A stretch of DNA of 64,000 bases from Mytilus galloprovincialis (GCF_965363235.1 NC_134841.1:38593440-38657439); one strand, 5' to 3'. Positions 1 through 13,900 are shown, counted from the stretch's first letter. Made by a program: numbers and translations. The notes: a model not told the origin generated them from the sequence alone.

Positions 1-348
1 TTTGCCACATCACTGTGCATGGTAAGGGAAGGGTTGAGGGTTGAGCGCACACAAACCTGTTTAACCCCGCCACTTTTTTTTTTGTGTCTGTCCCAATTCA
101 GGAGCCCCGAAGTTTAGTCGTCATGTTTGGTACAAAGTAGGCCATATTTGTTTTTTAATGAACCAGACCGTTTGTTTTCGCGTTTGTATTGTTTCACGTT
201 TTTATATCGTGGCATTTTATAGCCGACTAAAACGATATCGTTTTTTTTTCTAAATGTTAAAGGCCGTATGATGTGACACAACACAGATCCTGCAAAGCTT
301 ACAATTGCTTTCTTTGATAACATCAAAATTGAAAAGAGATTCCTAATT

Positions 349-405
349 GATATCATCCTTCTAGACTTTTCAAAGGCGTTCGACAAAGTGCCACCTCACC
401 GATAG
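349..405 (+). pseudogene. Non-LTR reverse transcriptase fragment (motif A)
   Basis: Encodes DIILLDFSKAFDKVPPHR then a stop. The LLDFSKAFDKV string is the catalytic-motif-A region of LINE-type reverse transcriptases. No intact frame on either side; an old fragment. The rest of 1-545 shows nothing recognisable. Confidence 0.6.
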
Positions 406-559
406 GTGATACAACAGCAAACTCAAAGGACATATACAAGACTGCACAAGCCCCGAAACCACCAACTTATTATAGAATAGACAGATTGACAACAAGAGTG
501 AACACGCTGAAATGTCTCGCCTTCTTTTAATACTAACCATTGATATTATGTTGATAGTC

Positions 560-1230
560 CTAAATATAAAGCTTTATTACAACTGTCAAATGAACTTAAC
601 ATTAACAAAAATAAGAAATAAAAGAATATTAAAAAATGGCCAATGAACCATGAAGATGAGGTCAAGGTCAGATGAACCATGCCAGACAGACATGTACAGC
701 TAACAATTCTTCCATACAATAAATATAGTCGACCTATTACTAATAGTTTAAGAAAAACAGACCAAAACACAAAAACTTAACACTGAGCAATGAACCGTGA
801 AAATGAGGTCAAGGTCAAATAAAACCTGAGTGACTGACGTATAGATCATAAAATATTTCCATACACCAAATATAGTTGATTTATTGCCTATAGTATTAGA
901 TAAAAAGACAAAAACTCAAAAACTTAACTTTGACCACTAAACCATGAAAATGAGATCAAGGCCAGATGACACCTGCCAGTTGGACATCACACCTCACAGT
1001 CCTTCCATACACCGAATATACTAGACCTATTGCTTATAGTATCTGAGATATGGACTTGACTACCAAAACTTAACCATGTTCACTGATCCATGAAATGAGG
1101 TCGTGGTCAAGTGAAAACTGTCTGACAGGCATAAGGACCTTGCAAGGTACGGAAATATCAAATATATTTATCCCATCACTTATAATAAGAGAGAGTTTAC
1201 CATTACAAAAAATCTTTTTTTTAAGTAGTC
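560..1230 (+). repeat. Degenerate tandem repeat, about 148-bp monomer, four copies
   Basis: The motif CCATGAAAATGAGGTCAAGG recurs near 645, 792, 942 and 1088, each followed by CTTCCATACA and AATATAG. A fifth copy of the motif occurs at 3838, after the elements at 1235-3812, suggesting one array was split by later insertions. I recall this family from bivalve genomes. No coding content. Confidence 0.7.
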
Positions 1231-1234
1231 TGAA

Positions 1235-2195
1235 CAACATGTTCATTAATGCAAATAAAACAAAATGTTTGGTTACTGGAACAAAACAGAAACTATCAAT
1301 TCAGACTTATCAACCAAACTTCAAAAATAAATTCAAAAGTATTACAAAATTCTTCATGTTAAAAATTATTAGGTGTTAAAATTGACAACACACTTAACTG
1401 GAAAAATCAAATTGACCAAGTTTGTGCTAATATATCATCCACAATATACCTTCTTTCTAAAATAAAGAAATTTTTAGATATAAATACAAGGAAAACATAT
1501 TACAATGGGTATATTCTTCCCTTAATTGACTACTACTGTATTATTTGGGGTGAATGTAAAAATGAAGGGATAACAAGAATTTTAAAACTCCAAAAAAAAA
1601 AGGGCAGCAAGATTAATTCTAGATGCAGATCCATTATCCCCCTCAGCCCCCTTATTTAAAAAACTTGGGTTGATGACAGTTGGCAATAGAATAAAATACC
1701 ACAAATATTTACTTCTATACAAATGTATGTATATGGAAGCACCAATGTACCTAGTTCAAAAGTTTAAACTGAAATCAGATAATAATCCTTACTCCTTAAG
1801 AGGTGTCACTCAAGGTGATCTGCAAGTTCCTAAGCCAAAAGCTGAACTATTTAGAAATTCTTTGCTTATTCTGGATTAGTATTATGGAATGGACTACTAC
1901 ACAAAATGCGTAAAGCTCAGAACACTTTTACTTTTAAGCAAAGTATCAAGAAGTACCTAACACAACCCTGATAAGAAATGTTTGCTACAATGTATCTGTA
2001 TATTTTTTATTTTCATTTGATTTTTTAGTTTCATGTATACATCTTAAACAGCATTATATCTTATGTTAATAACAATACATTGAACTGCATGACTGTAAAT
2101 TAACTATGTGTAAATATCTGTTTTGATTGTACATATTGTAAATTGTATGTGAGGGCCTCAGGGAAGATTAGTTTATTGTAACTAACTGAGTTTAC
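1235..2195 (+). mobile_element. 5'-truncated non-LTR retrotransposon, 3' end of the RT ORF plus 3' UTR
   Basis: Conceptual translation across at least two frameshifts gives the C-terminal RT region of a CR1/Jockey-type LINE: NMFINANKTKCLVTG, LGVKIDNTLNWKNQID, YNGYILPLIDYYCIIWGECK, ILDADPLSPSAPLFKKLG, then KPKAELFRNSLL. Frameshifts near 1375 and 1595 and stops show it is dead. The 3' UTR runs to about 2195 (GTGAGGGCCTCAGGGAAGA). Confidence 0.75.
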
Positions 2196-2200
2196 CCTCT

Positions 2201-3812
2201 TTAAGGTAGCACTACAGTCAGAATTTTCTGACTCCAACCAACAGTCTTTAACGATTAATTTCTCCAAAACTACTCAATGGATTTTTAAAATCTTTAGCTC
2301 ATTATAAAGGTGAAATATTAATTCTTCTTAATCTGTAGATAAATTAATTTTTGGTATGATTAATCTCAAAGTATAGCTCCTTAATTGCTAAAAAAGTGGT
2401 CATCCAACTTGGATGAAAATGACACATTCAGGTCAAATGGTAGTAAAAATTTGTTTTCATCCCTTTAATCAACCATACACTATAAACATAACCGTGTCTC
2501 AGATTTTTGATGTATGCCTCCAGTAAGAAGATATATTGATGTAACTGCTGGGTACCAAACCTCATTTCACCTTTCATCTTTGGACAACTATAAATTCATT
2601 TAGAAACAAATTATCCAAAAACTGGGACACGGTATTGTAGAAAATACTCCCTTTAATCACATATATCAAAGTCAAACCTAAAGGGGTACCAATGAAGTTT
2701 CTGTTTTCATTTTTTGCTAACAATTCTCATGAAAAATTGTTCAGAGAAATGACCGAAAAACTGAATTTCCCCCTTATAACCCCTATAAATGTATCATTAG
2801 TACAAAAGTTCCACTGAGAACACCCCAGGAGTGTTCTGACACCATTATTTTATCAATATAACCACACACTTTGTGTCTTTGATGCTCTAATACTGTAAAA
2901 TTTGAATTATATGTGCACTGACCAACACTAACTTAGCATTTGGCGGGAGTTTGACGTCACAGATTTGACCAACATCTGTGATGTAGTAAATAAATATAGA
3001 CAAAGCTCCGCCTCTCTCCAGACAGTCTAAGATAGGAGAATAACAGGAATGACCAGCTGCATATGAACAATTTTTAACATAATTATATTCACTATAAAGA
3101 ATGATTTCATTTGTATTTTAAAAAGAAATATACTATGAAATTAGAACATTAAAATTATGCAATAAAAGACATGTTCCATAAAAGATCAAGACCATCCCCT
3201 TGCTGAAAATAGATTCTTGATTCTTGAGTTTTATGGAATTTAAAAATTTCACATAAACTGAAAATTGGTTTAAGTGCCTGAAACTCCCAACAAAAGACAG
3301 ATTCAGAGAAATATACTTCTTGTTTGTAGTAAGAACCTTAAAAGTTTAAAGTTTGTCAGAGGCTTTCAAGATACTTTCACACTCTTATCCTTAAATATAC
3401 GGTATATATATAGTTTTGTTCATTTTGGTAAGATTTCTTCCCTTTAGATTTTCTCCTTTTTAATAACTTTCCCTTTTCTCTGTTTACTTCAAAGTTATAT
3501 AAATTACTTTTGTTGCAATACACATAATACAATGAGATAAGATCACACTATTTATCTTGTGGTCAGTGATTAACAGCTGGACACTGGCATCAACAGATGA
3601 TTGGCATATTAGCCCCTCCTAAATGCCTATATATTTAGATTAATTACCATGTGCCTTTATTTACATAAGTTCATTATCAATTTACTCCCTGTTGTTATAT
3701 GATAATGATTTTGGGATTTTTACAAACTGTGTAGAATAATACTTACTTTAAAATTATGTGATAAAAAAAATATCTTAAAAATATCACTGTTAGACTGTAG
3801 TGCTACCTTAAA
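2201..3812. mobile_element. Non-autonomous inverted-repeat element flanked by TTAA
   Basis: Left end TTAAGGTAGCACTACAGTC; the right end (3793-3812) is its reverse complement. TTAA at both extremes fits a piggyBac-type target duplication. The 1.6-kb interior has no transposase-like frame. It lies directly after the LINE fragment. Confidence 0.7.
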
Positions 3813-3831
3813 ACAAGAATTTATTATTATT

Positions 3832-4035
3832 ATTACTATGAGAATGAGGTCAAGGCCATTGGACATGTGACTGACGGAAACTTCGTAACATGAGACATCT
3901 ATATACAAAGTATGAAGCATCCAGGTCGTCCACCTTCTAAAATATATCTAGTTTTTAAGAAGTTAGCTAGGGCCGCCGCCGCCGCCGCCTTATCACTATC
4001 CATATGTCGAGCATTCTGAGACAAAAGTCGCAGGT
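3832..4035 (+). repeat. Tail of the 560-1230 repeat family with a (GCC)n run
   Basis: Contains another ATGAGGTCAAGG-type monomer motif (3838-3860) and a short GCC trinucleotide run at about 3972-3990. Interpreted as the remainder of the repeat interrupted by the elements at 1235-3812. Confidence 0.5.
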
Positions 4036-4043
4036 TAAACAAT

Positions 4044-4198
4044 TAAGGAATGACTGTAATATTTTTTCTGTCTATGAAGAAATAACATAAAAAATTTGGT
4101 GCACACTAAATAACGCGCGTAGCGGGTTATTTAACAGTGTGCACCACATTTTTTATGTTATTTCGAATAGACAGAAAAAATATTACAGTCATTTCTTA
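4044..4198. repeat. Long hairpin (fold-back) of 155 bp
   Basis: Arms read TAAGGAATGACTGTAATATT and its complement at the outer ends and continue nearly perfectly inward. The inner part AAATAACGCGCGTAGCGGGT is itself part of a palindrome, so the whole unit can form one long stem. No protein coding. Confidence 0.85.
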
Positions 4199-5339
4199 TA
4201 ATTTAATTCTAAATTCCATTTTAAACCGTAGAAAACCATGAAAAAACGTTGACGACGTCACGGTCGCATGACTAAATTATGTCTATGGGCTCATAACAAA
4301 ATAATGTCAGTCAATCAAAAGACGCGTTACATCCAAAATTAAATTATTAAACCATAATTTCATTTGAAAGCATATACAGTAAGACTTCTTTAGAAGTCCG
4401 TAAATGGTTGGTAACGTTTTGCTGATAATTAAATTTTGCTTGGTTTGCCACGCACTCATCCGAAATGGAATCATACAGACGTTTATACTGCCCATGTTAG
4501 ATTTGGAGTAGAAAAAGCTAACGTTTTGATTAACCTCTCTTCAGATCATTATTTTCACAATATCCCAATTTCAAAACCGTACAATAAGATCTGTTCCATT
4601 ATCAAGTGTTCAGTATAAGATTTTATAGACTTATTTGTCTGTTCATATTACATCAATCATTTTCTCAAACCTTCATGCGTTTTATGTAAATTGTACAGAA
4701 GTGAGACAAGTGCATGTAACCAAATGACAGTATCCAGAGCAAAAGTATTTCAGGAAAATATGTTTTTCTCTCTTTTTCCCGTATTATACTGATAATTTAT
4801 TGGCAGTTAACATGTAGATAGTCTGGTGTTAGGTTTCTTCATCAATTACTTTGTCAAAACGTCATAGAATTTTATCTCTGCCAGTCCAATTTTAGTACAT
4901 TACTTTTTTGTACTCGGGAACATATATATATTATATGAAACTTGGACACAAGCTAATCTATTATCATCAAGATCAAGAAATAGTATATGAAAGAACAGTT
5001 TGATTTTAATAATCTGCTAATATTTTATAGATAAGTGTACTTAATTTTTTAGTCAACATTACACTTTTGCACCAACAACAGAAATCAAATGCGAAAAACG
5101 CAATTAAGAAGAGATGTATATGTGTTACCCCGGGATGTGTTCCTGGTATATACTACTGTTGTATGGAATTCTTCGAATTTTTAAAATTTGAGTGGCAACC
5201 CGGGGACAATTCAATGTAGTTTGTACTCGCAAGAGGATTTTTTTGAAGAAAAAAAAATCGTTTGTTTAGCGATAATAATACTGGACTTGGAACTAAAGAA
5301 CTTTTAATGGTTTGTATAGATCCCCAATATATTACTTTT
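4199..5339. other. AT-rich spacer
   Basis: No gene or repeat recognised; short open frames here have no family signature. Confidence 0.5.
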
Positions 5340-5497
5340 CAGTGGCGGATCCAGAGGGGGGGGGGGATGAGTTCCGGGGGTTGGAACCCTCCCTTTTTTT
5401 TGGCCGATCAATGCATTTGAATAAGAGCATATAGTTGTAACCAGTGTTGGGAACCCCGCCCCCCCCCCCCTTTTTAAAATGGCTGGATCCGCCACTG
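5340..5497. mobile_element. hAT-like MITE
   Basis: Ends CAGTGGCGGATCC and GGATCCGCCACTG are perfect 13-bp inverted repeats enclosing a G-run, a C-run and 158 bp in total. The CAGTGGCGG terminus is typical of hAT-derived MITEs. No clear 8-bp target duplication. Another, more decayed member lies at 63288-63431. Confidence 0.7.
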
Positions 5498-5529
<32 letters not shown>

Positions 5530-6239
5530 AGCTTTCTAGCACAGGCACTCATTTCAGATTTTTTTTCTTACAAACCTTTATGTATAAAGGTATATAGGAA
5601 ATTTTTTTCTGAGATGAGTGCCTGTGTTTTATGAGAACAGTCTGAGTTTGAACAACCCCCTTTTTTGGTGGAACAGATTTACAGACGACTGTTTAAAAGT
5701 GACATCCCTATCTTTAGACAGACTCGAGAGATTTTACATATCATACAAATTTATGCCGAGGCACATCATTGACAAAAAATCTCAAGAAAGATATCTGGAA
5801 AATTGTCATGTGTGAAATAATCAACAGGAGAAATTGGCACCTACCTCTGGTCCGAGAACACAGTTATTTCCGAGTGTATTTCTTTTAGACAATAAATGAA
5901 AATTAAAAAAATTCCACCTACACTTTCTCAATAATATTTTTAGTGTGTTGTACTACTTTTTGGACAAATTATATCAAAATTATAGATATCATCAGCTCTA
6001 ACTCAAAATATGGACAAGTATATGTTAAGGGGGTCTTGAAATCTTATGACAGCTTCTGAAGTGCTATTTTTTTTTTTTATCCTTTTCAGCTGGACCAAAT
6101 TACTACTTATTATAATAACTTTAAAATTCATGACCCAAATTGTTTTAGTGTATTTTCGTCCCCCTACTTACCATTCAGGCATAAAACATGAAGAAATTCA
6201 TTTGGAAGGAGTATATAAAATAAAATACTCTGCAGGGTG

Positions 6240-7225
6240 CAGTTTGATACGACCGCAGAGGTTGAAGCTTGAACATTTTGGGCAATTATGGACACAACAT
6301 TCAAGCTTGATACAGCTCTGAATTTGGATTGTGATTAAATAGTTGACACAGCATGTTTCTGACACAGAATGAATGTGGTCTAAAATTAAAAATTTTAAAT
6401 TGGACATTTACCTTTTAAGGTCCAAAATCTAAATACATGGTTAGATTCAGCATATCAAAGAACCCCAAGAATTAAATTTTTGATGAAATCAAATAAAGTT
6501 CAATTTTGGACACTTAAGACCTCAATGTGGACCAATTTGATAACGGGGTCCAAATATCCAAAATCTAAATATATAAAATTGATAAAGGAAATGGGGAATG
6601 TGTCAAAGTGACAACAACCCGACCATAGAGAAGACAACATGGTTAGATTCAGCATATCAAAGAACCCCCTATAGTCATTTTTTTTATTTTATTTTGAATT
6701 TTGGACCTCAATTTGGTCCAACTTGAAAACTGGGCCCATAATAAAAAATCTAAGTACATATTCAGATTCAGCATATCAAAGAACCCCAAGAATTCAATTT
6801 TTTGTTAAAATCAAACTAAGTTTAATTTTGGACCCTTTCTTCTTCTTTTGGTATACAATATTCCATCGACTTCGATGATTACATACTGTTCAATGTTGGA
6901 CCTTAATAATGTAGACCAATTTGAAAAGAGGACCAAATATTAAGAATCTAAATATACGGTTAGATTTGGCATATCAAAGAACCCCAATAAGTAAATTTTT
7001 GATGAAATCAAACAAAGTTTAATTTTGGCCCCTTTAAGCCCTTAACTCCTAAACTGTTGGGACCAAAACTCCCAAAATCAAGCCCAACCTTCCTTTTGTG
7101 GTCCTAAACCTTGTGTTAAAATTTCATAGATTTCTATTTACTTATACTAAATATTGTGTGAAAACCAAAATTCTTGGGAAGACGACGTGATACCAATATA
7201 CGATCGCAAAAATTCTTTTCAAATG
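6240..7225 (-). repeat. Dispersed repeat, copy A (minus orientation)
   Basis: Begins GATACGACCGCAGAGGTTGA and ends ATATACGATCGCAAAAATTC. Read in reverse it matches 57403-60770 block for block: repeated GGTTCTTTGATATGCTGAAT units, ATTGGTCTACATT, and the Phe/Lys-poor leader. This copy has no nested insert, so it serves as the empty site for the insertion at 59312. Confidence 0.75.
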
Positions 7226-8853
7226 TCAAGTAACATATTGCCCACACTAGGGACTCTTATTTTCGATCGAAAAAAAACTGTGTTCCAAGACCCTCTGTGA
7301 GAATGTACTGTAAGTCAATATGAAAAAAAAATATTCTGAATGCACACATGTTTATATTATCTATTTGCAGAATAAGCAAAAATATTCATGGCTAAAAATG
7401 GTAAATTTACTTTATTCATATTTATAACAATCTTCCTCAATTTAAATGCTATGTATAATATCATGAACGAACGAACACTGCAGTCTCATGTAACTGTGGA
7501 CACATCATTTTCTCATTTTCACCCTTTCTACAGGGAAAACAATGAAAAGTCCCTGTATACAAAATTCTGTGCATGGGCTCAGTAATTCAGAATTACCTAC
7601 CAACTAGAATGAAAGTAACAACATGCTTTCCAAATATACGCTTAACACATCACCATACAATAATACAACTACTATCATAAGTTGTCTTAAATACTACTGG
7701 AAATTTATGATTGCAGTTGTAAGTTAAATAGATACTTCTGTATCAATTGAATAGAACCTAATCAGACTTGTTTAAATGTTGATGCTGACAATAGTCACTG
7801 TACTGTACATCAATAATACAAGTTGACTCTTGAACATAAGAATGAATCAGCATTTCTGTTAAGACCTTATTTATATCAGTAAATCATGTGCTATGGCAAT
7901 AGAAATCAGTCTAGTACATAATTATTTTAATCTTTATTAGGTGGCAAACTAGAAGAGCATTCCATTGTCATGAAACACATGTAGGACACAAAGATGTAAT
8001 TGGGATATTGAAATGTATGCTGAGGAGGGAAGTTCAACTGACAATTGCAATGGTCCCTATATATGCTGTTGTGCATCAATATTTGTCAAATCCAAAAGTA
8101 TATCATTATTATAAGGGTTTCATGGTGAATTTAAGGCTCAATTACAGTACCAATGCATGCCTTTATGTCAAGTCTACCGGTAATTGATTTTAAATAAATG
8201 GATGAGCCCATGGGACACAAATGATGCCCCTCTTACATATTGTTATAAGGGGCATAACTGAAGAACTGTTGAAGTGAAGCCACCAAAATTCTTGATCTGA
8301 GTTTTGTAGTGATAAGCATTTTGTAAAATAGTTTCAGAACATGTACTTTTGTTGAGGAAAACTTGAGAACAGAAAACCAATTTTGGGACTTTAGAACCGA
8401 CAGACAAGAATTCACACTTCATGCCCCCTCAGGCATGACAAATATTTCATTATCAGCCTTAAATTTTGATCTTAACAAACAAGATCAGACTGTATTTTGA
8501 GAGAATTTTTATCTATGTTTAATTGTTCATTCTCTAATCTGGTGAAGGTCTACTTTTAACTTAGACTTCATATCTTTTTTAAACCTGGTAGAAGTTGATG
8601 ACTTTTGGGAAATACTTTCTTTTCCATGTGAGGACTTAAAGACATCCCCCTTTTTCACCCCTTTTCCAACTGTCAAAAATATATTTCACTGAACCTTTAA
8701 ATGATGGTAAATGTAATGTGATGATATTCTAGATCTATATGAATAAACAATATGAAAAAGACAAGTCATGATTATCTTTAATATAACAAAATGATGATAA
8801 GAATAAATGTACACAATGAACAAATCAATAAACAAACACATGTAAATTCTATT
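7226..8853. other. Spacer downstream of AGGF1
   Basis: AT-rich, no gene recognised. May contain a longer AGGF1 3' UTR if the proximal poly(A) signal is not used. Confidence 0.5.
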
Positions 8854-8868
8854 TTATTCATCTTTATT
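8852..8868 (-). terminator. Probable AGGF1 polyadenylation signals
   Basis: Two AATAAA hexamers read on the minus strand: one inside the last codons (8868-8863) and one overlapping the stop codon (8857-8852). A GT-rich stretch follows at about 8845-8815. This suggests a very short 3' UTR, but a distal site cannot be excluded. Confidence 0.45.
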
Positions 8869-10904
8869 ACTCTCTTCATTTATTAAAGAATTGTCTTGTG
8901 TTTCACCTTGAACCCACATTAAAGGGTCAAATTGTTTATCTTTAGTTTTTTCTTGCGTGCCTAGTGAAAATCTAATTTGAGTCTGCACAAATCTTCTTCT
9001 GGCATTAACAATACCAATATTTTCAATGGATAATGAGTTAGACGTGCCGTAAGCACCTAGTCCAGCTGCCTTGTCGACACGAATGTTAACATTGATCTGA
9101 AAAATTAAATTCAGATTTAAAACAGTTCTTTGGTACAAGAATTATTCCTTTCAAACATGTAAAATGAATATAAAGAAATATGGGATGCATTATTTCACAT
9201 CAACTTAGCATGACTTGTTGAATTGACAACCAGGGGTTCTCATATGCCCACTATAAGGGAGCTACCATTTGATTTTTATGGGGGGGCTAGGATGAAATTT
9301 GAAAAAAATAGGCAGGACAGGAGTTTTGAGTAAAAAAAAAGGCAGGATGAGACACTTGCAAAAAAAAAGTCAGGACGACAATTTAGGTTAAAAAAAAGTC
9401 AGGATAAACTAAAAAAAAAAAAGGCAGGACCGAACAGAGTAAAAAATAAAAAGGCAGGACAAAGATTAGAGCTAAAAAAAATGCAGGACAAAATTTTTCA
9501 TCCTAGCCCCCCCATAAAAATCAAATGGTAGCTCCCTAACCAATTGGCGTTTGAAACACATCTTAAATAGAGTAGTCTTGCAATATATTCTTATCAAGAA
9601 ACTAAGAGTACAACTTCTTCATTAACAGTATAATGTTTGAGTTCTATCTGATATTCTTTTTAATTCAAGGCAAACTATAAATAAGAAATACACCAAGATT
9701 ACTTAGCATTGATAAACTTGATGAAACACAAAACAAGATAAATTCAAAATCAATTTAAATTTCATATCAGCCTGTAATTTTTTTTTAAAGATAGTAGTAC
9801 ATAAATAAATCTGGGTCAAATATAGAAAGATTTCAAATAATGTAAGAAAAGTGTGATAAATATTTAAAATATCAAAAAGCATATTGAAATTTTAAAATCT
9901 TTAAGTCTTTTTTAAGCTTAAAAAGATAATGACATTATCTCTGTAGCATTTTTTTGAGAAACATAAGATTATTGTTGAATTTAAAATTTCAAAATTGAAT
10001 ACTTTCATTTGTTAGCACTATCTGGGCCATTAATACAATTACATTCCATTGATAAAGAATTTATGAATCAAAATATTATTTCAATAAATATGCTCTATAA
10101 TTCAAAAGTAAACATATTTCTTTGAAAGAATTTAACATAAATCTTGATAAGTGTTCACTTAACTTTTAAAATCAATTTTAATAACTGAAGAATTTCAAGG
10201 ACAATAGTATTGGTACAGGTATGAATATTTGAAGTTCTTGTCACAGATATATCAGAGTGCAGATTCAGGGCTTGTGAAAATGGGGTGTAATTGTACGTAA
10301 CAAGAGAATACCTATAAGTATAGCGAGTTAAAAATATTCTTTAAGATCTTATTCCAGAAAATTATATCTTTTTCCAATCATATATCCTACACATGGATTG
10401 TTTTTTTTTTTTTTTACATAACATGACTTAATTAGGGGATTGATGAAGTACATGTATTTGCAACTGTGACTGATATTGATGACATGACATCATACAGTTA
10501 AGGGCTTTTGTAAAGCAGTTATTCTTGCTCCTGTAAAATGATTTGAATATAATAATAGAGTGGCAGTAATAGTAGTACCAAAAGACAGCTGAGAAACTGC
10601 ATTCTAAATTACTACTAAATGTATTTGGCTAACTATAAGGTCTGATCATAATCATTTCGCCAAAGCTGTATGTATATCTTTATGGTAACAACTACATGTG
10701 TACCAAATACATTTATTGGCTCTGGTAGCAATAGCAATTCACATCAGGCCAAATAAAGATTGACAAATCATTTTATATTTGATTTTATTGAAGCTGTAAC
10801 TCACTGGATCCTGAATTCCTGCGTTATCTTTACCCAAACTTTCACCCTCTGTCCAACCTAACTTCTTTAGCATCTTGTGGCCTTTGTTGTCTCCATCAAT
10901 TCTT
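8854..10904 (-). CDS. AGGF1: AGGF1 coding exons 11-12 (G-patch and C-terminus)
   Basis: Exons 10904-10805 and 9096-8854. The G-patch consensus is clear: KGHKMLKKLGW, TEGESLGKDNAG, then the Gly-rich AAGLGAYG end across the junction (GATCCA|GTGAGT donor, TTTCAG|ATCAAT acceptor). G-patch domains bind RNA or activate DEAH helicases. The tail RRRFVQTQIRF, then PLMWVQGE, matches the conserved AGGF1 C-terminus. Stop TAA at 8856-8854. Confidence 0.92.
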
Positions 10905-13900
10905 CTGTTAAAATAATGAGAAAAAGAAACCATATATTGAATACCAATAGATATAAGATGTGGTATGAGTGCCAATGAGACAACTCTCCATCCAAGTCAC
11001 AATTTGTAAAAGTAAACCATTATAGGTCAAAGTACAGTCTTCAACAAGTCTACAAAATTAAATTCTCTATCAATATTGATTACAGTACATGTATTTTTGA
11101 AAGAATGCTGCATGATTTATATATGTTTGTCCCTTCCAATTTCTTGTGATATTATATACTATATCATTCTCATGTTAGATATTGTTTTTCTGGATAAAAT
11201 GACTGCATAACATCAATATATTTGCAATGGTGGCTTAAACAATTTTACAGGCAGGCATGACATGCAGAATGTGCAAAAACTTAACCTAGAGGCTCTAAAG
11301 AGCCTGTGCCGCTCAACCTGGTCTATGTGAATATTAATCCGATTCATCTGAAAATTTCAGGGCAGATAGATCTTGACCTGATAAACAAATTCACCTATGT
11401 CAGATTTGCTCTAAATGCTTTGGTTTTTAAGATATAAGCCAAAAACTGCATTTTACCCCTATGTTCTAGTTTTAGCCATGGGGGCAATCTTGGTTGGTTG
11501 GCCAGGTTACCAGACACATGTTTTAAACTAGATACCCCAATAATGATTGTGGCCAAGTTTGGTTTAATTTGGCCAAGTAGTTTCAGAGTAGAAGATTTTT
11601 GTAAAAGTTAACGACGACAACGACAGACGCCAAGTGATGAGAAAAGAAAGGGCCAGGTGAGCTAAAAATTAAATAATGCAAAATGAAACTTCTATAACTG
11701 TGATCTGTACCAAGAAAGATAAATCTGAAATGATTTTCATGGTAGAAATATATTAGAGTTGTAAATTAAAAATTTAAAAACTGAATCAATTATTATAAAT
11801 TGCATCATTACAATCTTGAATGATTTTTAAAAAATAAGAAGACAAAATTTAGCATCATTTACTGTATTCTACAGCCCTTTATTTTCTTAAGAGAACTTTA
11901 TTGTCTGATTGGTAATCCAAGAGATTTTTTGAAATTCAACAGGACACTTCAAATTCAATATGAATAACTTTATACCTGTGAACAGAGGATGGTTTATCAT
12001 CAAGTTTATGAGGATTGTCACTTCCTACTGTCCTCCTCCTTTCTGAGGCTTTGTCTTGGTAGGCAGGATTATTTATGGCGGCTGCATTGTCTGTGTACGA
12101 GGAATTCTGTTGTGACAAATATAATAAGATTGCAATTGTTTTCTTGCTGTGTTGATGGGTTATAACTTGCATTAAAAAATAGTTCTTTTTAACAATAAAA
12201 TTGATTAATGTAATCATATTTAATGTGAACTTCAAGCTTTAAAAATATTTTGGTTTATTTCAAAACAAATTATAAAAATTTCAGAATTTATTAGACTTAT
12301 ATTAAGTTTCAGAGGTTTCTCCTCTATTGTGATAAAAATTGAGCGGTTAAACATTTTTTTTTTTATCTTATCATTTATTTAAGGTAAGGCAGTTAGAGTC
12401 TTCATCCAAAATATTTTTTTATTGTATCATTACCAAAACATTTGCAATTTTTCATTGAAATAAATTTTTATAAACTTTATGATGTATTGTTGATTAATTG
12501 ATTTCAGCACTATTGGCTGTTTGATGGCGGCAAACATGAATTGGTCATGGAAGCATAAGTGCCCAAAGTGAACCACGAACTATTTGCAGGAAAATGGGCA
12601 ATCCTGGTCAATTAAGATTGGAGGTGAAAAGGACTCCTGTGGTGTTCATACTTACAACTTAAGTGTTGATAGGCTAATGATACAGTAGATGAGCTACTTA
12701 GACCACATGGTCACTGAGGCCCTTTTTTTCTATTAGTATAGATTTTATAGAAATGAATTATTGGATAATAAATTAATTTGAATATAAATTGAGAATGTGT
12801 CAATGGGACATAACAAGAAAGGGATTTAACGCATGAACAATAAAAGCGATGCAACTCCAATTTGAACTTGATCCGAGATTTGTGGTAAAAATATGTATTG
12901 TGTATAAATTTCATACCATTTGGATTAGGCATATTCAAGTTAAAAAATTGAAACCAAAATTCAGCAATTTCTCAATTTGTAAAGTGACATAATTTAGAAC
13001 CACACAAATTCACAATGGACATCTGTATTGTTGTAATAAGCCTTGACTACAAGTTTCATAATGTTTGGTGCAGGCAAACTTAAGTTAGAGAAGAGAAACC
13101 AATTTCAGGACCTACATACAGAAAAGCTTAATACTAAATGCGTCCCTAACTGCCTGAGGGCACAAAAAAGGCAGGTATACAATTGCAGTAGGTTCAATAA
13201 CTCTACAAAAATTTCATTGACATCTTGTGAGAGGATTTTTTTGAATACAAAGTGCAAACAAACACAAAATGACTATATGCCACTTATTTATAAAGGGTAG
13301 AATGGAACATACTGAACATTATTGATTTTTCATTACTCTACAGAAAGTCAACACTATCATAGTTTATAGAAATAAATCTTTATCATAATATACAAGTTGT
13401 TTTAACAATAAACATACATGTATCAGACATTGATCATTACCGTTAATCCATATTTCTTCTTTATATTTTTGAGTTGTTCTCTGTGTTGCTTCTTCTTGTC
13501 CTTGCTATCTGTTGTAGATGTCATTACTACAAATATACAGTCTACATTTTTAAAAACATCACTTGATTCAAATTATTTATGAAATGAAGATACAATATCA
13601 ATTTTCTATTTTAACAATGAAACGTCATCAACAAAACATAACTGCCCATTTTAAGATGGCAAATATTTTGTTGTCTTAAAGCAGTTATCTTAGAAAGATT
13701 TTAAGCCACAATGCAACTGTTATTACACTCTCTTGCTTAATGGTGTGGTATTCTAAGTGAAACTAACCATTCTATTACTTTTCTTAATAAATTTATTTTT
13801 ATATGTGAACATTAAAATTCCTGTGTTCTTTAACATTGATAATATCAATTCAGTTCTCAGAGGAAAGAACAAATTTCCCTGTATCATATAATTACTAACT

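Noticed and set aside
5304..5552. Lys-rich 82-codon frame on the minus strand
   Set aside because: Translation of a poly(T) run and a hAT-like MITE.
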